Notes: a model not told the origin generated them from the sequence alone. A DNA stretch of 64,000 nucleotides from Fluviicoccus keumensis (GCF_004217445.1 NZ_SHKX01000012.1:248001-312000); one strand, 5' to 3'; positions 1-8,780 are shown, counted from the first letter of the stretch. Program-made: numbers and translations.

Positions 1-656
1 GCCGCGTGTTCGGCACCTTCTGCATGGAAGGCGTGAACATGCTGGCCGAAGGCTGGAACCCCATCTCCATCGAGCAAGCCGCCGCGCAAGCGGGCATGCC
101 GGTTGGCCCGCTGGCCGTGCTGGATGAAGTTAACCTGGAGTTGACCCGCAAGGTCCGCCTGCAAACCGAAAAGGATCTGGCTGCCGAAGGCCTGCCACCG
201 CTGCCGGTGGATGCCGCCGTGCCGGTGATCGACAAGATGCTCAACGAGTTCAAGCGTCCGGGCAAGAAGGACGGCGCGGGCTTCTACGAGTATCCTGCTG
301 ACGGCAAGAAGTTCATCTGGCCGGAACTGTTCAAGGCCTTCATGAAGGCCGACAAGGCGCAACCCAGCCCGGCCGACTTTGCCGAGCTGCAAGAGCGCCT
401 GCTGTACCGCCAGTCGATCGAAGCGGCGCGCTGCTACGAAGAAGGCGTGCTGCGTTCGGTGGCGGATGCCAACATCGGTTCCATCTTCGGGATCGGCATG
501 GCGCCGTGGACCGGTGGTCAGTTGCAGTACATCAACTTCATCGGCGTGAAGGAGTTTGTCCGCCGCGCTGATGAACTGGCGGCCAAGCACGGTGCGCGTT
601 TCACGCCGCCGAAGCTGCTGCGCGACATGGCTGAAAAGGGCGAGACTTTCCAATAA
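1..656 (+). CDS. 3-hydroxyacyl-CoA dehydrogenase/enoyl-CoA hydratase, C-terminal part (partial)
   Basis: This is the 3' end of a multifunctional fatty-acid beta-oxidation protein (FadB/FadJ type), cut by the left edge of the window; about 217 residues remain. They correspond to the C-terminal 3-hydroxyacyl-CoA dehydrogenase dimerisation domains: the segment starting RVFGTFCMEG, the GKKDGAGFYEY stretch typical of the first repeat, and ANIGSIFGIGMAPWTGG of the second repeat. The NAD-binding and hydratase domains lie upstream and are not visible. A rho-independent terminator follows 30 bases after the stop, so this is the last gene of its transcript. Whether it is fadB-like or fadJ-like cannot be settled from this fragment. 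Confidence 0.9.
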   Translation, partial: RVFGTFCMEGVNMLAEGWNPISIEQAAAQAGMPVGPLAVLDEVNLELTRKVRLQTEKDLAAEGLPPLPVDAAVPVIDKMLNEFKRPGKKDGAGFYEYPADGKKFIWPELFKAFMKADKAQPSPADFAELQERLLYRQSIEAARCYEEGVLRSVADANIGSIFGIGMAPWTGGQLQYINFIGVKEFVRRADELAAKHGARFTPPKLLRDMAEKGETFQ

Positions 657-682
657 GGAACGTTTCCGCCTGAAGGTCAGGA

Positions 683-713
683 AACCCGCGTCGGCAACGG
701 CGCGGGTTTTTTC
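683..713 (+). terminator. Rho-independent terminator after the beta-oxidation gene
   Basis: Inverted repeat AACCCGCG / CGCGGGTT with a short loop, followed directly by a run of T. It ends the transcript of the partial dehydrogenase gene. Confidence 0.8.
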
Positions 714-807
714 ATGGGCGATCACCAACCGTCCGGGGCGAATCCGGTTACCGGTACGCACGGCGGCTGTGTTAAGTTTTGCGGACATTTTTCCGGGGAA
801 ATCCGCC

Positions 808-1209
808 ATGCTGACCGGCAGCTGTCTCTGCAACGGCATCCGTTACGAATATCACGGGCAGATCGAGGAAATCTCGATGTGCCACTGTTCCATGTGCCGC
901 AAGGCCCAGGGCTCGGCTTACGTCGCCGTCAGCCCGGTTCCGGCCGAGCGTTTCCGTATTGTCCAGGGCCGTGAACTGCTGAAGGAATTCCGCGCCGTGC
1001 CACACAAGGCCCGCGTCTTTTGCAGCCAATGCGGCAGCCCGCTGTACAGCGCCCGGGATGACTTGCCGGGCGTGATCCGCCTGCGCCTCGGCACCATCGA
1101 GACGCCGTTCCGCTGCGAAAACGCCTATCATATCTACATCGACTCCAAGGCCGACTGGGAAACCGTGGCCGACGACCTGCCGCGCTACAGCGCCATGAAA
1201 CCCCAATAA
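808..1209 (+). CDS. GFA-family (Mss4-like) zinc protein
   Basis: A 133-residue protein of the GFA (glutathione-dependent formaldehyde-activating enzyme) fold. The zinc-binding pattern is clear: GSCLCNG at residues 5-11, CHCSMCRKAQG around residue 30, and FCSQCGSPLY near residue 72. The chosen ATG at 808 starts directly with the family's MLTGSCLCNG N-terminus; the frame is open further upstream but there is no family similarity there. Most members of this family have no proven substrate, so formaldehyde chemistry should not be assumed. The next gene begins 22 bases downstream and may be co-transcribed. Confidence 0.85.
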   Translation: MLTGSCLCNGIRYEYHGQIEEISMCHCSMCRKAQGSAYVAVSPVPAERFRIVQGRELLKEFRAVPHKARVFCSQCGSPLYSARDDLPGVIRLRLGTIETPFRCENAYHIYIDSKADWETVADDLPRYSAMKPQ

Positions 1210-1231
1210 CAACCACTCAGGGACGATCCGC

Positions 1232-2392
1232 ATGCGTGAACTCGACAAACTCAACCGCCTGTCCGAAAGTAGCGGCCACCTGCCGCGCGGCGTCGGCATG
1301 GTGTCCGGCGTCATTGCCCTTGGCCTGGGCATCCTGTCCTTCCTGGGGGTGCTGGCCTTCCACTTTCCGGCCTATCTGACCACGCCGGAATTGCGTCACG
1401 TCTACGATGTCGAATTGCTGCGCCACATCCTGTTCTGGAGCCTGATGAGCGGCGGCGGCATCGCCCTGTTCAACATCGTGCTGGACCGGGCGCGCTGGCT
1501 GTCCGGGTCGGCGTTCTTCCTGATCATCCTGGCGGCGATGATGGGCGGCCACCGGGTGCCGGTGGGGGAGTTTGCGGATAACACGCCCTATATCGGTCTC
1601 GACTGGCTGATCCTGGACCTGCTGAAATCGACGGTGATTTTCGTGCTGATCGAGAAACTGTTTCCGCATCGCCCGCAAGCTGTGTTCCGGCCGGAATGGC
1701 AAACCGACCTGCAGCACTTCATGGTCAACCATCTGGGCGTTGGTCTGGTGCTCCTGGTGACCAACCATGTATTGCAGGGCATGTTCGGCTGGGCGGTGAA
1801 GGACGGCATCCAGGGCTGGGTGCAGGGGCTGCCGTTCTGGGTGGCGCTGTTCCTGATCATCCTGGTGGCCGATCTGGTGCAGTACTGGACGCATCGCGCC
1901 TATCACGAGGTGCCGCTGCTGTGGCGCTTGCACGCCGTGCATCACAGCGTCAAGAGCATGGACTGGCTGGCCGGGTCGCGGCAACACATCCTGGAGCTGC
2001 TGATCACCCGCGTGCTGGTGCTGGCGCCAGTCTTCGTGCTGGGCTTTTCCAAGGATGTGATTGATGCCTATATCGTGGTGGTGGGTTTCCAGGCGGTGTT
2101 CAATCATGCCAACGTCAAGGTCAGTCTGGGGCCGTTGAAATACCTGATCGTAACGCCGAATTTCCATCACTGGCACCACTCGCAGGACGTGGAAGCGCTG
2201 GACCGGAATTACGCCGCGCATTTCGCCTTTCTCGACCATCTGTTCGGGACGGCGGTGAAATCGGACCGCAAGTGGCCTTCCGATTACGGCGTGCTGGGCG
2301 ATTACGTGCCGAACGGCTTTCTAAAGCAGTTGAAGTTTCCGTTTACCTGGAAGCCGGAAGGAAGTTCGGCGGGGGATAACAGCGGCAAGTGA
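1232..2392 (+). CDS. Sterol desaturase / fatty acid hydroxylase family membrane protein
   Basis: A 386-residue integral membrane protein of the fatty acid hydroxylase superfamily, a di-iron enzyme family that hydroxylates or desaturates lipids. Hydrophobic segments occur near residues 25-50, 65-85, 95-112 and 165-215. The histidine clusters that bind the two irons are present: HRAYH near residue 222, HAVHH near 234 and HWHH near 313. The spacing HxxxH...HxxHH...HxHH is normal. The substrate cannot be read from the sequence. The gene lies directly after the GFA gene and is followed by a strong terminator. Confidence 0.85.
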   Translation: MRELDKLNRLSESSGHLPRGVGMVSGVIALGLGILSFLGVLAFHFPAYLTTPELRHVYDVELLRHILFWSLMSGGGIALFNIVLDRARWLSGSAFFLIILAAMMGGHRVPVGEFADNTPYIGLDWLILDLLKSTVIFVLIEKLFPHRPQAVFRPEWQTDLQHFMVNHLGVGLVLLVTNHVLQGMFGWAVKDGIQGWVQGLPFWVALFLIILVADLVQYWTHRAYHEVPLLWRLHAVHHSVKSMDWLAGSRQHILELLITRVLVLAPVFVLGFSKDVIDAYIVVVGFQAVFNHANVKVSLGPLKYLIVTPNFHHWHHSQDVEALDRNYAAHFAFLDHLFGTAVKSDRKWPSDYGVLGDYVPNGFLKQLKFPFTWKPEGSSAGDNSGK

Positions 2393-2412
2393 CGAACTGG
2401 CCGTGATCTACT

Positions 2413-2445
2413 CAAAAAGGCAGGGAATTCTCCCTGCCTTTTTGT
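2413..2445 (+). terminator. Rho-independent terminator
   Basis: Perfect inverted repeat AAAAAGGCAGGGA / TCCCTGCCTTTTT with a 4-base loop, followed by T-rich sequence. It is placed 20 bases after the hydroxylase stop codon. Confidence 0.85.
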
Positions 2446-2543
2446 TTTCCGGACAATCATCCAAATTTAATTGACACTTTGTAAGTTAGCCCTGACACTG
2501 CTTGGAACATAACGACAATCAGCTCTGTTGACGGAGTAGCAGC

Positions 2544-3782
2544 ATGTCCCGGCCCATCCCCACCGAGTTCCAGTATTTCGAGAATATCCGCAAGCCGGTC
2601 AATGTCTGGCGGGTGCGTCTGGCGCGCGTGCTGATGCGTCAGGAGCCGACATTGCCGGACGAGGTGATCCGCACCTGGGCCGAATCCTATTACGATGCCG
2701 ACCCGGTCGCCGAGCGCTTCGTGGAAGAGGTTTACCTGAAGCAGGGGCAGGCCGCCGGGCGGGCGATGGTCGAGCGGGCGCTGGAACAGGGCGCGCAGGC
2801 GGTGCCGGATGCCCCCGACAGTCTGAAAACCCTGTTTGCCGAAGCGGAAAAAGACCCGGCGTGGGTCGACTGGGCGCAGGTGGAACTGGGCGCTCGGGTA
2901 TTCCGTCGCTACGGCCCGCAACTGTACGGTTTTCTCGGGGCGATCACGCTGGACGCCTATCAGGAAAACTCGGTGACCAAGCCGCTGGTGTTCACCGGCG
3001 CCTATGCGGGCGAGTCGGCAAACCGGCGCTTTCTGGAAACTGCCGGATTCTGGCGCGATGTCTCGTCACCGGGCGGCATGCGGCCGGGCGGTATCGGCGT
3101 GCGCACGGCGATGAAGGTGCGGCTGATGCATGTTTTCGTGCGCAAGGGGCTGCTGCGTCATCCGAAATGGAATCTGGAGGCTTGGGGTATGCCGATCAGT
3201 CAGGGTGATGCCTTGCTGACCTTGATTGCGGGCAGCATTGCGCCCGGTATCGGCCTGCAGGCAATGGGCTATCGCGCCAGCCGCCGCGAGATCGAGGCGA
3301 TGATGCATTTCTGGCGTTATGTCGGCCACATCATGGGAGTTCAGCCGAAGTGGTATCCCTCAACCGTGGAGGAAGGATTGAGCCTGTTGCTGGCTTCCTT
3401 CATCAAGGGGCCGAAGCATGCCGGGGAAGACGGGCGTCAGCTGGCGCATTCCTATATCAACTCGTTCGCGCCCGGAGATGAGGATTCCGGCTTCACCTTC
3501 CTGCGCAAAAAACTGGATTACTGGCTGGAACTGGGCATGACCTGGTTCTATCTGCCGCGCCATACCTTCCGCCATCATCGCCTGCCGAGTCCGGGTCTAT
3601 GGGGGCTGGCGCCGTTGGCGCAGTTCCCGCTGGTGTTCGGGCTGGAAACGATCCGTCGTCACAGCCGCTGGGCCGATGATTTCCGCGACCGGCAGGCGCA
3701 GCGCTCGGCGGACCGCTGGCTGCGGCTGCATCTGGGACAGCGCGGGGCGGAATACAAGGCGGTGGAACAGTTCACCCGTTAA
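2544..3782 (+). CDS. MpaB/latex-clearing-protein-like haem oxygenase (DUF2236)
   Basis: A 412-residue protein of the oxygenase MpaB family (DUF2236), which includes the rubber oxygenase Lcp and fungal MpaB. These use haem b to cleave C=C bonds in polyisoprenoids. The family core is visible around residues 185-205: GIGVRTAMKVRLMH contains the Arg, Thr, Lys and the His that would serve as proximal haem ligand. There is no obvious signal peptide, unlike secreted Lcp, so the protein is probably intracellular. The substrate is unknown; many bacteria carry uncharacterised homologues. The start at 2544 is an ATG with a GGAG about 7 bases upstream. Two direct copies of TGACACT, 21 bases apart (2472 and 2493), lie upstream. 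Confidence 0.75.
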   Translation: MSRPIPTEFQYFENIRKPVNVWRVRLARVLMRQEPTLPDEVIRTWAESYYDADPVAERFVEEVYLKQGQAAGRAMVERALEQGAQAVPDAPDSLKTLFAEAEKDPAWVDWAQVELGARVFRRYGPQLYGFLGAITLDAYQENSVTKPLVFTGAYAGESANRRFLETAGFWRDVSSPGGMRPGGIGVRTAMKVRLMHVFVRKGLLRHPKWNLEAWGMPISQGDALLTLIAGSIAPGIGLQAMGYRASRREIEAMMHFWRYVGHIMGVQPKWYPSTVEEGLSLLLASFIKGPKHAGEDGRQLAHSYINSFAPGDEDSGFTFLRKKLDYWLELGMTWFYLPRHTFRHHRLPSPGLWGLAPLAQFPLVFGLETIRRHSRWADDFRDRQAQRSADRWLRLHLGQRGAEYKAVEQFTR

Positions 3783-3800
3783 TCCATGCTCCGCAAAACA

Positions 3801-3830
3801 AAAGGCCCCGATTTTCGGGGCCTTTTGTTT
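3801..3830. terminator. Bidirectional rho-independent terminator
   Basis: Inverted repeat AAAGGCCCCG / CGGGGCCTTT with ATTTT loop and T runs on both sides. It separates the converging MpaB-like gene and the iron alcohol dehydrogenase gene. Confidence 0.85.
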
Positions 3831-3843
3831 GAGGGCGACGCGA

Positions 3844-5055
3844 TCAGGACGCGTTTTTCAGGGTTTGCAGGATATGCAGCGCATCGTCGTATTGCATGTA
3901 CTTCGGTACAGCGTAGGTGCCGTGCACTTCGGTGAAGGCGGCGGCGATCATGTCCGGGAAGTCGGCGGCATTCATGTTGGGGACGCGGGTGTCGATGTTC
4001 AGGTCGGTCAGCAGGCTGCGGACATGGCTGATGAAGGTGTCGGCGGCCTGGGCGTCGCTCTGGCTGGTGCTGATGCCGCTCAGCCGCGCCAGCTTCGCCA
4101 GACGCGCGGCGGAGACATCGCGGTTGAAGTCGAGCACATGCGGCAGCACGATGGAATTGGCGCGACCGTGCGGAATGCCGTAATGCGCGCCCAGCTGGTG
4201 GGCGATACCGTGCACGTAACCCAGCCCGGCCTTGTTCATCGCCAGTCCGGCGTAGTGCGAGGCCAGCGCCATCGCCTCGCGCGCTTCCAGGTTGTTGCCG
4301 TCGGCGTAGGCCACCGGCAGGTGGTTGAAGATCATGCGTACCGCGGCTCCGGCGAAGAAATCGGTGTCTTCGTTGGCGAACTCCGCCACCCAGGCTTCGA
4401 CGGCGTGGGTAAGGGCGTCAATGCCGGTGTCGGCGGTAATCGAGCGCGGCATACCTTTCATGATCACCGGATCGAGCGCGGTGGCTACCGGCACCACGCG
4501 CGGATCGATAACGATGCCTTTCTGGTGGGTCTGGTCGTCGGAAATGACCGCGCCGATCGACACTTCCGAGCCGGTGCCGGTGGTGGAGGGAATGACGAAC
4601 AGCGGCAGCGACGGCTTGCGCGCCTTGAGGATGCCGATCAGGTCGCGCGGCTGCTTGCTGTTGCCGGCGGCCAGCGCCATCACCTTGGCGGCGTCGATGG
4701 ACGAGCCGCCGCCCAGCGCCAGCACGGCGTCACAACGCTCATTGCGCAGCATGCTCAGGCCTTTTTCCACCACGCTCACGGTCGGATCGGGGGTAACGCC
4801 GGTGAAGATGGCGGTCTCGACACCGTATTCCTTCAGCCGGGCGGTAACCGGATCAATCACGCCCAGCTTGTGCAGCACGGCGTCGGTGACGATCAACACC
4901 TTCCTGACGCCCATGTGCGAGACGGTGCCGCACAATTGCAGCGCCGAATCCGGGCCCATCAGCACGATCGGGCGCGGCGCGGGCAGCACGGTGACGGCCA
5001 GCTTGAGGGCGGCGAGCTTGGCTTTGGATTTGAGGACGGTGGTGAGATGGGACAT
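3844..5055 (-). CDS. Iron-containing (group III) alcohol dehydrogenase
   Basis: A 403-residue group III alcohol dehydrogenase. The NAD(P)-binding loop GGGSSID is near residue 116, TTGTGSE near 159, and the metal site is supplied by Asp in the GIDALTHAVEA region and by His residues in YVHGIAHQLG and GIPHGRAN. It is full length for the family and would interconvert alcohols and aldehydes in the cytoplasm. It has its own upstream region with an 8-base inverted repeat (5105-5131) that may be an operator. A second, less similar iron dehydrogenase occurs at 27.1-28.2 kb. Substrate unknown. Confidence 0.92.
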   Translation of the reverse strand: MSHLTTVLKSKAKLAALKLAVTVLPAPRPIVLMGPDSALQLCGTVSHMGVRKVLIVTDAVLHKLGVIDPVTARLKEYGVETAIFTGVTPDPTVSVVEKGLSMLRNERCDAVLALGGGSSIDAAKVMALAAGNSKQPRDLIGILKARKPSLPLFVIPSTTGTGSEVSIGAVISDDQTHQKGIVIDPRVVPVATALDPVIMKGMPRSITADTGIDALTHAVEAWVAEFANEDTDFFAGAAVRMIFNHLPVAYADGNNLEAREAMALASHYAGLAMNKAGLGYVHGIAHQLGAHYGIPHGRANSIVLPHVLDFNRDVSAARLAKLARLSGISTSQSDAQAADTFISHVRSLLTDLNIDTRVPNMNAADFPDMIAAAFTEVHGTYAVPKYMQYDDALHILQTLKNAS

Positions 5056-5104
5056 GCCGGTTTGACCTTGTATTATGTTTAAAAATAGCAGGATAGGAAG
5101 AGTT

Positions 5105-5131
5105 GTTAATGTACATTGTCAGCACATTAAC
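5105..5131. promoter_or_regulatory. Inverted repeat upstream of the iron alcohol dehydrogenase
   Basis: GTTAATGT, 11-base spacer, ACATTAAC: a perfect 8-base inverted repeat about 50 bases upstream of the dehydrogenase start. The position suits a regulator-binding site; the regulator is not identifiable. Confidence 0.45.
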
Positions 5132-5262
5132 GGTTTCCCGACGCCGCGTTTATCACGATGATTGTCGACGCTATCAAATGGCGGACGCGGTAACAAGCAC
5201 GATCGTACAAGTTGGCCGTGAAACACAATTGAGGGATCAGGGTGACATAAACGGCGGGCATA

Positions 5263-5290
5263 AAAAAAGCAGGCCAAAGCCTGCTTTTTC
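5263..5290 (-). terminator. Rho-independent terminator of the HIT gene
   Basis: AAAAAGCAGG / CCTGCTTTTT hairpin 20 bases after the HIT-protein stop codon on the minus strand, with poly-T on both sides. Confidence 0.85.
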
Positions 5291-5310
5291 AGAACACCCG
5301 GGAAGCGGGA

Positions 5311-5748
5311 TCAGCTCAGCTTCCAGTCAAACGGCACGCCTTCGCGGCCGCGCAGGGCCAGCATCAGCGTTTCCCGCATGAAGTTGAGGTTTTCGGCGGT
5401 GTAGGGCATGGACGGGTGCTTGCCCCAGACCGGACCCGGCCAGGCGGCGTCGTTGCTGTAGCGCACCACATGATGCACGTGCAGCTGCGGCACTTGGTTG
5501 CCCAAGGCGGCGATGTTGATCTTCTCGGCACGGAAATATTTCGACAGTTGCTCGCTGATCCACGACGATTCACGCAGCAACTGCTGCTGGTCGCGGACGG
5601 ACAATTCGAAGATTTCGCGGACGCCGGGCACGCGCGGCACCAGCACCAGCCAGGGGTAGTGCATGTCGTTCATCAGCCGACAGGTGCACAACGGGAAGTC
5701 GCCCAAGGGGAGAGTATCTTCTGCCAAACGTGGATGCAGCGTAAACAT
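5311..5748 (-). CDS. HIT-family protein (diverged histidine triad)
   Basis: A 145-residue histidine-triad nucleotide-binding protein. The HIT motif is QLHVHHVVRY near residue 90: the first two histidines of HxHxH are there, including the nucleophile, but the third position is Val with an extra His before it. The rest (N-terminal LHPRLAEDT, AWPGPVWGK) resembles a proteobacterial HIT subfamily. The start at 5748 (MFTLHPRL) was chosen because similarity begins there; the reading frame stays open to 5859, but that extension would run into the region of the tRNA terminator. Predicted to hydrolyse or transfer nucleotides; substrate unknown. Confidence 0.8.
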   Translation of the reverse strand: MFTLHPRLAEDTLPLGDFPLCTCRLMNDMHYPWLVLVPRVPGVREIFELSVRDQQQLLRESSWISEQLSKYFRAEKINIAALGNQVPQLHVHHVVRYSNDAAWPGPVWGKHPSMPYTAENLNFMRETLMLALRGREGVPFDWKLS

Positions 5749-5857
5749 GGTATGGAAATAGCCCCAAAAAATGCAGCGCAAATATACCACCGCCAATCGC
5801 GTCTGCCTATTGCGGCCGCCACACGCCGATTGAAAGCTTTCCTGTCCCCCAGACGAC

Positions 5858-5883
5858 AAAAAACCCGCTGTAATGCGGGTTCT
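5858..5883 (-). terminator. Terminator of the tRNA-Ala/tRNA-Glu transcript
   Basis: On the minus strand AACCCGC ATTACA GCGGGTT followed by TTTT, just downstream of tRNA-Glu. Confidence 0.8.
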
Positions 5884-5888
5884 TGATC

Positions 5889-5964
5889 TGGCGTCCCCAC
5901 GGGGATTCGAACCCCGGTTACCGCCGTGAAAGGGCGATGTCCTAGGCCTCTAGACGATGGGGAC
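5889..5964 (-). tRNA. tRNA-Glu (anticodon TTC)
   Basis: A 76-base cloverleaf with encoded CCA. The minus strand begins GTCCCC, has the CCTTTCACGG anticodon arm (anticodon TTC), a normal GGTTCGAATCC T-arm and ends GGGGACGCCA. It lies downstream of tRNA-Ala, in the same transcript. Confidence 0.97.
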
Positions 5965-5969
5965 GTATT

Positions 5970-6045
<76 letters not shown>

Positions 6046-6069
6046 AAACACTGTACGTCGTGGGCGCGG

Positions 6070-6098
6070 ATTCTAGGCACCTAAACCGCGCCTGTCAA
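6070..6098 (-). promoter_or_regulatory. Sigma-70 promoter of the tRNA-Ala/Glu operon
   Basis: On the minus strand TTGACA (6098-6093), a 17-base spacer, then TAGAAT (6075-6070). A GC-rich discriminator follows the -10 box, as expected for a stable-RNA promoter under stringent control. Confidence 0.8.
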
Positions 6099-6163
6099 AT
6101 CAATCCGCCATGTCCATGCTATGATTGTCCGCTATTTATTCATGTCCGGTTATTTGTCCGCCG

Positions 6164-6868
6164 ATGTCACGTCCTTCCCCCCTGGTTCTGGCGTTGATCC
6201 TGTCGCTGGCCGCGCATTCCCTGTTGTTATTGGGATTCCCTTCCCCGGGGACGGACGGGCGCAAGGTACCCGCCTGGCATCTGGATGTCCGGCAGGCGGG
6301 CAGCGCGGCGCTGCTGTCGTCGCCTGCTGTTTCCGCGCGCGCACCGGGGAGCAGTCGCCGACCGCCGTTTGAAAGCAGGCTACAGCCTGTGCCGGCGCGC
6401 ACAAGCGGTCCGTCGCCGCTGGATCAACACACGTCGCCGTTGCCGGAAACGCCAGCTTCCCCGGAACCGGTTGCGCCCGCCAGCCGCGATATGCCGTCGG
6501 CTGCCGCTACTGGCGAGTCGGCTCCGGCAGGGTCCGGTGCCCCTGCCGGAACAGTGTCCGGCGGTAGTGAAGCACTCGTATTACCGTATTTCCAGCCCGG
6601 AACGGCCGATAACCCGCTGCCCGAGTATCCCGGCTTGTCGCGGATGCGCGGGGAAAGCGGCGTGGTGGTGTTGCGGGTTCTGGTCACGGCGGAAGGCCGT
6701 CCGGGCGAGGTCCGTCTGGCGCAATCGTCGGGTTTCACCCGGCTGGACCGGGCGGCGGTGCAGGTGGTCTCGGCGCAATGGCGCTTCCGGCCTGCCCGGC
6801 GCGGCGAGGCCCCGGTGGCGGAGTGGGTGCAGGTGCCGCTGGAGTTCCGCCTGACCGCCGTGCGCTGA
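6164..6868 (+). CDS. TonB-family protein (orphan)
   Basis: A 234-residue protein with TonB architecture: an N-terminal membrane anchor (PLVLALILSLAAHSLLLLG), a long Pro/Ser/Ala-rich periplasmic linker (about residues 40-150), and a TonB C-terminal domain from about residue 155 (PLPEYPGLSRMRGESGVVVLRVLV, with the typical RLDRAAVQVV...WRFRPARRG). TonB transmits proton-motive energy to outer-membrane receptors. No exbB, exbD or TonB-dependent receptor lies nearby, so partners must be elsewhere. ATG 6164 was preferred over an upstream TTG because it directly precedes the membrane anchor. Confidence 0.8.
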   Translation: MSRPSPLVLALILSLAAHSLLLLGFPSPGTDGRKVPAWHLDVRQAGSAALLSSPAVSARAPGSSRRPPFESRLQPVPARTSGPSPLDQHTSPLPETPASPEPVAPASRDMPSAAATGESAPAGSGAPAGTVSGGSEALVLPYFQPGTADNPLPEYPGLSRMRGESGVVVLRVLVTAEGRPGEVRLAQSSGFTRLDRAAVQVVSAQWRFRPARRGEAPVAEWVQVPLEFRLTAVR

Positions 6869-6871
6869 TCT

Positions 6872-8749
6872 TCACAGGGCGATCTGCGCTCCCACTTCCA
6901 CCACCCGGTTGGGCGGCAGGTGGAAGTGGGCGGCGGCATTCCCTGCATTGCGGAACATCGCCGCAAACAGCAACTCCCGCCAGTAAGCCATGGCTGATCC
7001 CCGTTGCGGCAATAGCGTTTCCCGCCCCAGAAAGAAGGTGCAGTCCATCAGGTCCAGTTCCAGTCCCTGACGGGAGCACAGCGGCAGGATCGCGGGCAGG
7101 TCCGTTTCCTCCATGAAGCCATGACGGATGACGACGCGGTAAAAGCGATCGTTAAGACGTTCTACCGTCAACGGCTGCTGTGGCGCGGCATAGGGAATGT
7201 CCAGCGTTGCCACGGTCAGGATGATGATGCGTTCATGCAGACTTTTGTAATGCTTCAGGCTGTGCAACAGGGCGTGCGGTGCGGCGGCCGGTTGCGGGGT
7301 CAAAAAGATGGCGGTCCCCGGCACGGTGGTCGGCACGTGATCCGCCACCTGGTCGATAAAGTCGGCCAGCGGCAGCGCCTCGGTATCCAGTCGCGCCCGC
7401 AACAAGGCCTGCCCCCGCTTCCAGCTGGTCATCAGCACAAACAGTCCTCCTCCCAGCACCAGCGGCAGCCAGCCGCCGTCGGCGATCTTGGTGATATTGG
7501 CCGCCAGGAACGCCAGGTCAACCGTCATGAACAGTCCGGATACGAGCAGGGATGCCGCCAGGCCCCAGCCCCAGATGTGGCGCATCACCACAAAGGTCAG
7601 CAGGGTTGTGATGATCATGGTGCCGCAGACGGCGATCCCGTAGGCGGCGGCCAGCCGGGTGGAAGATTCAAAGCCCAGCACCAGCGCAACCACCGCCAGG
7701 AACAACAGCCAATTGATGCCGGGCAGATAAATCTGCCCGGCTTCGCGATCCGAGGTGTGTTGCACCGCAACGCGGGGAACATAACCCAGCTGCATGGCCT
7801 GATGCGTAATGGAGTACACGCCCGAGATGACGGCCTGCGAGGCGATTACCGTGGCGAGGGTGGCCAGGCCGACCAGCGGATAAATGGCCCATTCGGGTGC
7901 CAGGCGATAGAAAGGATTGTCGATGGCCGCCGGATTGGCCAGCAGCAGCGCCCCCTGGCCGAAATAGTTCAGCGTCAGCGAGGGTAATACCAGCCCGAAC
8001 CAGGCCAGTTGCACGGGCTTGCGCCCGAAATGGCCCATGTCGGCGTACAACGCTTCCGCGCCGGTCAGCGTCAGGAACACCGCGCCCAGCGACAGGAAGG
8101 CGATGGTCGGTTCGGCCTGGAAAAAGCCCAGGGCATGACGGGGGTTCAGCGCCTGCAGGACTTCCGGGTTGGCGGCGATTCCGTTGACGCCCAGCGCGCC
8201 CAGCGTGGCGAACCAGACCACTACGACAGGGCCGAACAGACTGCCGACCCGCGCAGTGCCATGCTTCTGGAAGGCGAACAGGAGGGCGAGCACGGCAATC
8301 GTCAGCGGCACGATATAAGGTTTGAACGCCGGGGTGCCGATCTCCAGGCCTTCCATCGCGGACAGCACCGAAATGGCGGGCGTGATCGCACCATCCCCGT
8401 AAAAGAGGGCGGCGCCGAACAGGCCGGCCAGCATCAGCACGGGCGCATAAGGCTTGTCGCGGGCGCCGCGCAGCACCAGGGCCATCAGCGCCATGATGCC
8501 GCCTTCGCCGCGGTTGTCGGCGCGCATGACGAAACTGACGTATTTGAGGGATACCACGCCGATCAGCGACCAGAAAATCACGGACAGCACGCCGAGGATA
8601 TGGGCATGGGTGATCGGAACCGCGTGTTGCGCGCCGGCGAAGACTTCCTTCAGTGCGTAAAGCGGGCTGGTGCCGATGTCGCCGTATACGACGCCGAGGG
8701 CGGTCAGGGCCAGCAAGGGCAGCCGGTGGCGGCTGGTGGATGCAGTCAT
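6872..8749 (-). CDS. kup: Kup potassium uptake protein
   Basis: A 625-residue Kup/HAK/KT-family potassium transporter, the usual family length. It starts LTALGVVYGDIGTSPLYALKE, the diagnostic first membrane segment, followed by about twelve hydrophobic helices (GDGAITPAISVLSA near residue 120 is also typical) and a C-terminal cytoplasmic domain from about residue 440. It imports K+ by proton symport at the inner membrane. It lies 31 bases downstream of a KdpE-like regulator and a KdpD-like kinase on the same strand, which suggests that Kup expression is controlled by them. Confidence 0.95.
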   Translation of the reverse strand: MTASTSRHRLPLLALTALGVVYGDIGTSPLYALKEVFAGAQHAVPITHAHILGVLSVIFWSLIGVVSLKYVSFVMRADNRGEGGIMALMALVLRGARDKPYAPVLMLAGLFGAALFYGDGAITPAISVLSAMEGLEIGTPAFKPYIVPLTIAVLALLFAFQKHGTARVGSLFGPVVVVWFATLGALGVNGIAANPEVLQALNPRHALGFFQAEPTIAFLSLGAVFLTLTGAEALYADMGHFGRKPVQLAWFGLVLPSLTLNYFGQGALLLANPAAIDNPFYRLAPEWAIYPLVGLATLATVIASQAVISGVYSITHQAMQLGYVPRVAVQHTSDREAGQIYLPGINWLLFLAVVALVLGFESSTRLAAAYGIAVCGTMIITTLLTFVVMRHIWGWGLAASLLVSGLFMTVDLAFLAANITKIADGGWLPLVLGGGLFVLMTSWKRGQALLRARLDTEALPLADFIDQVADHVPTTVPGTAIFLTPQPAAAPHALLHSLKHYKSLHERIIILTVATLDIPYAAPQQPLTVERLNDRFYRVVIRHGFMEETDLPAILPLCSRQGLELDLMDCTFFLGRETLLPQRGSAMAYWRELLFAAMFRNAGNAAAHFHLPPNRVVEVGAQIAL

Positions 8750-8780
8750 GATGTCTCCGGAAGGGTGGGGATGTCAGGTT

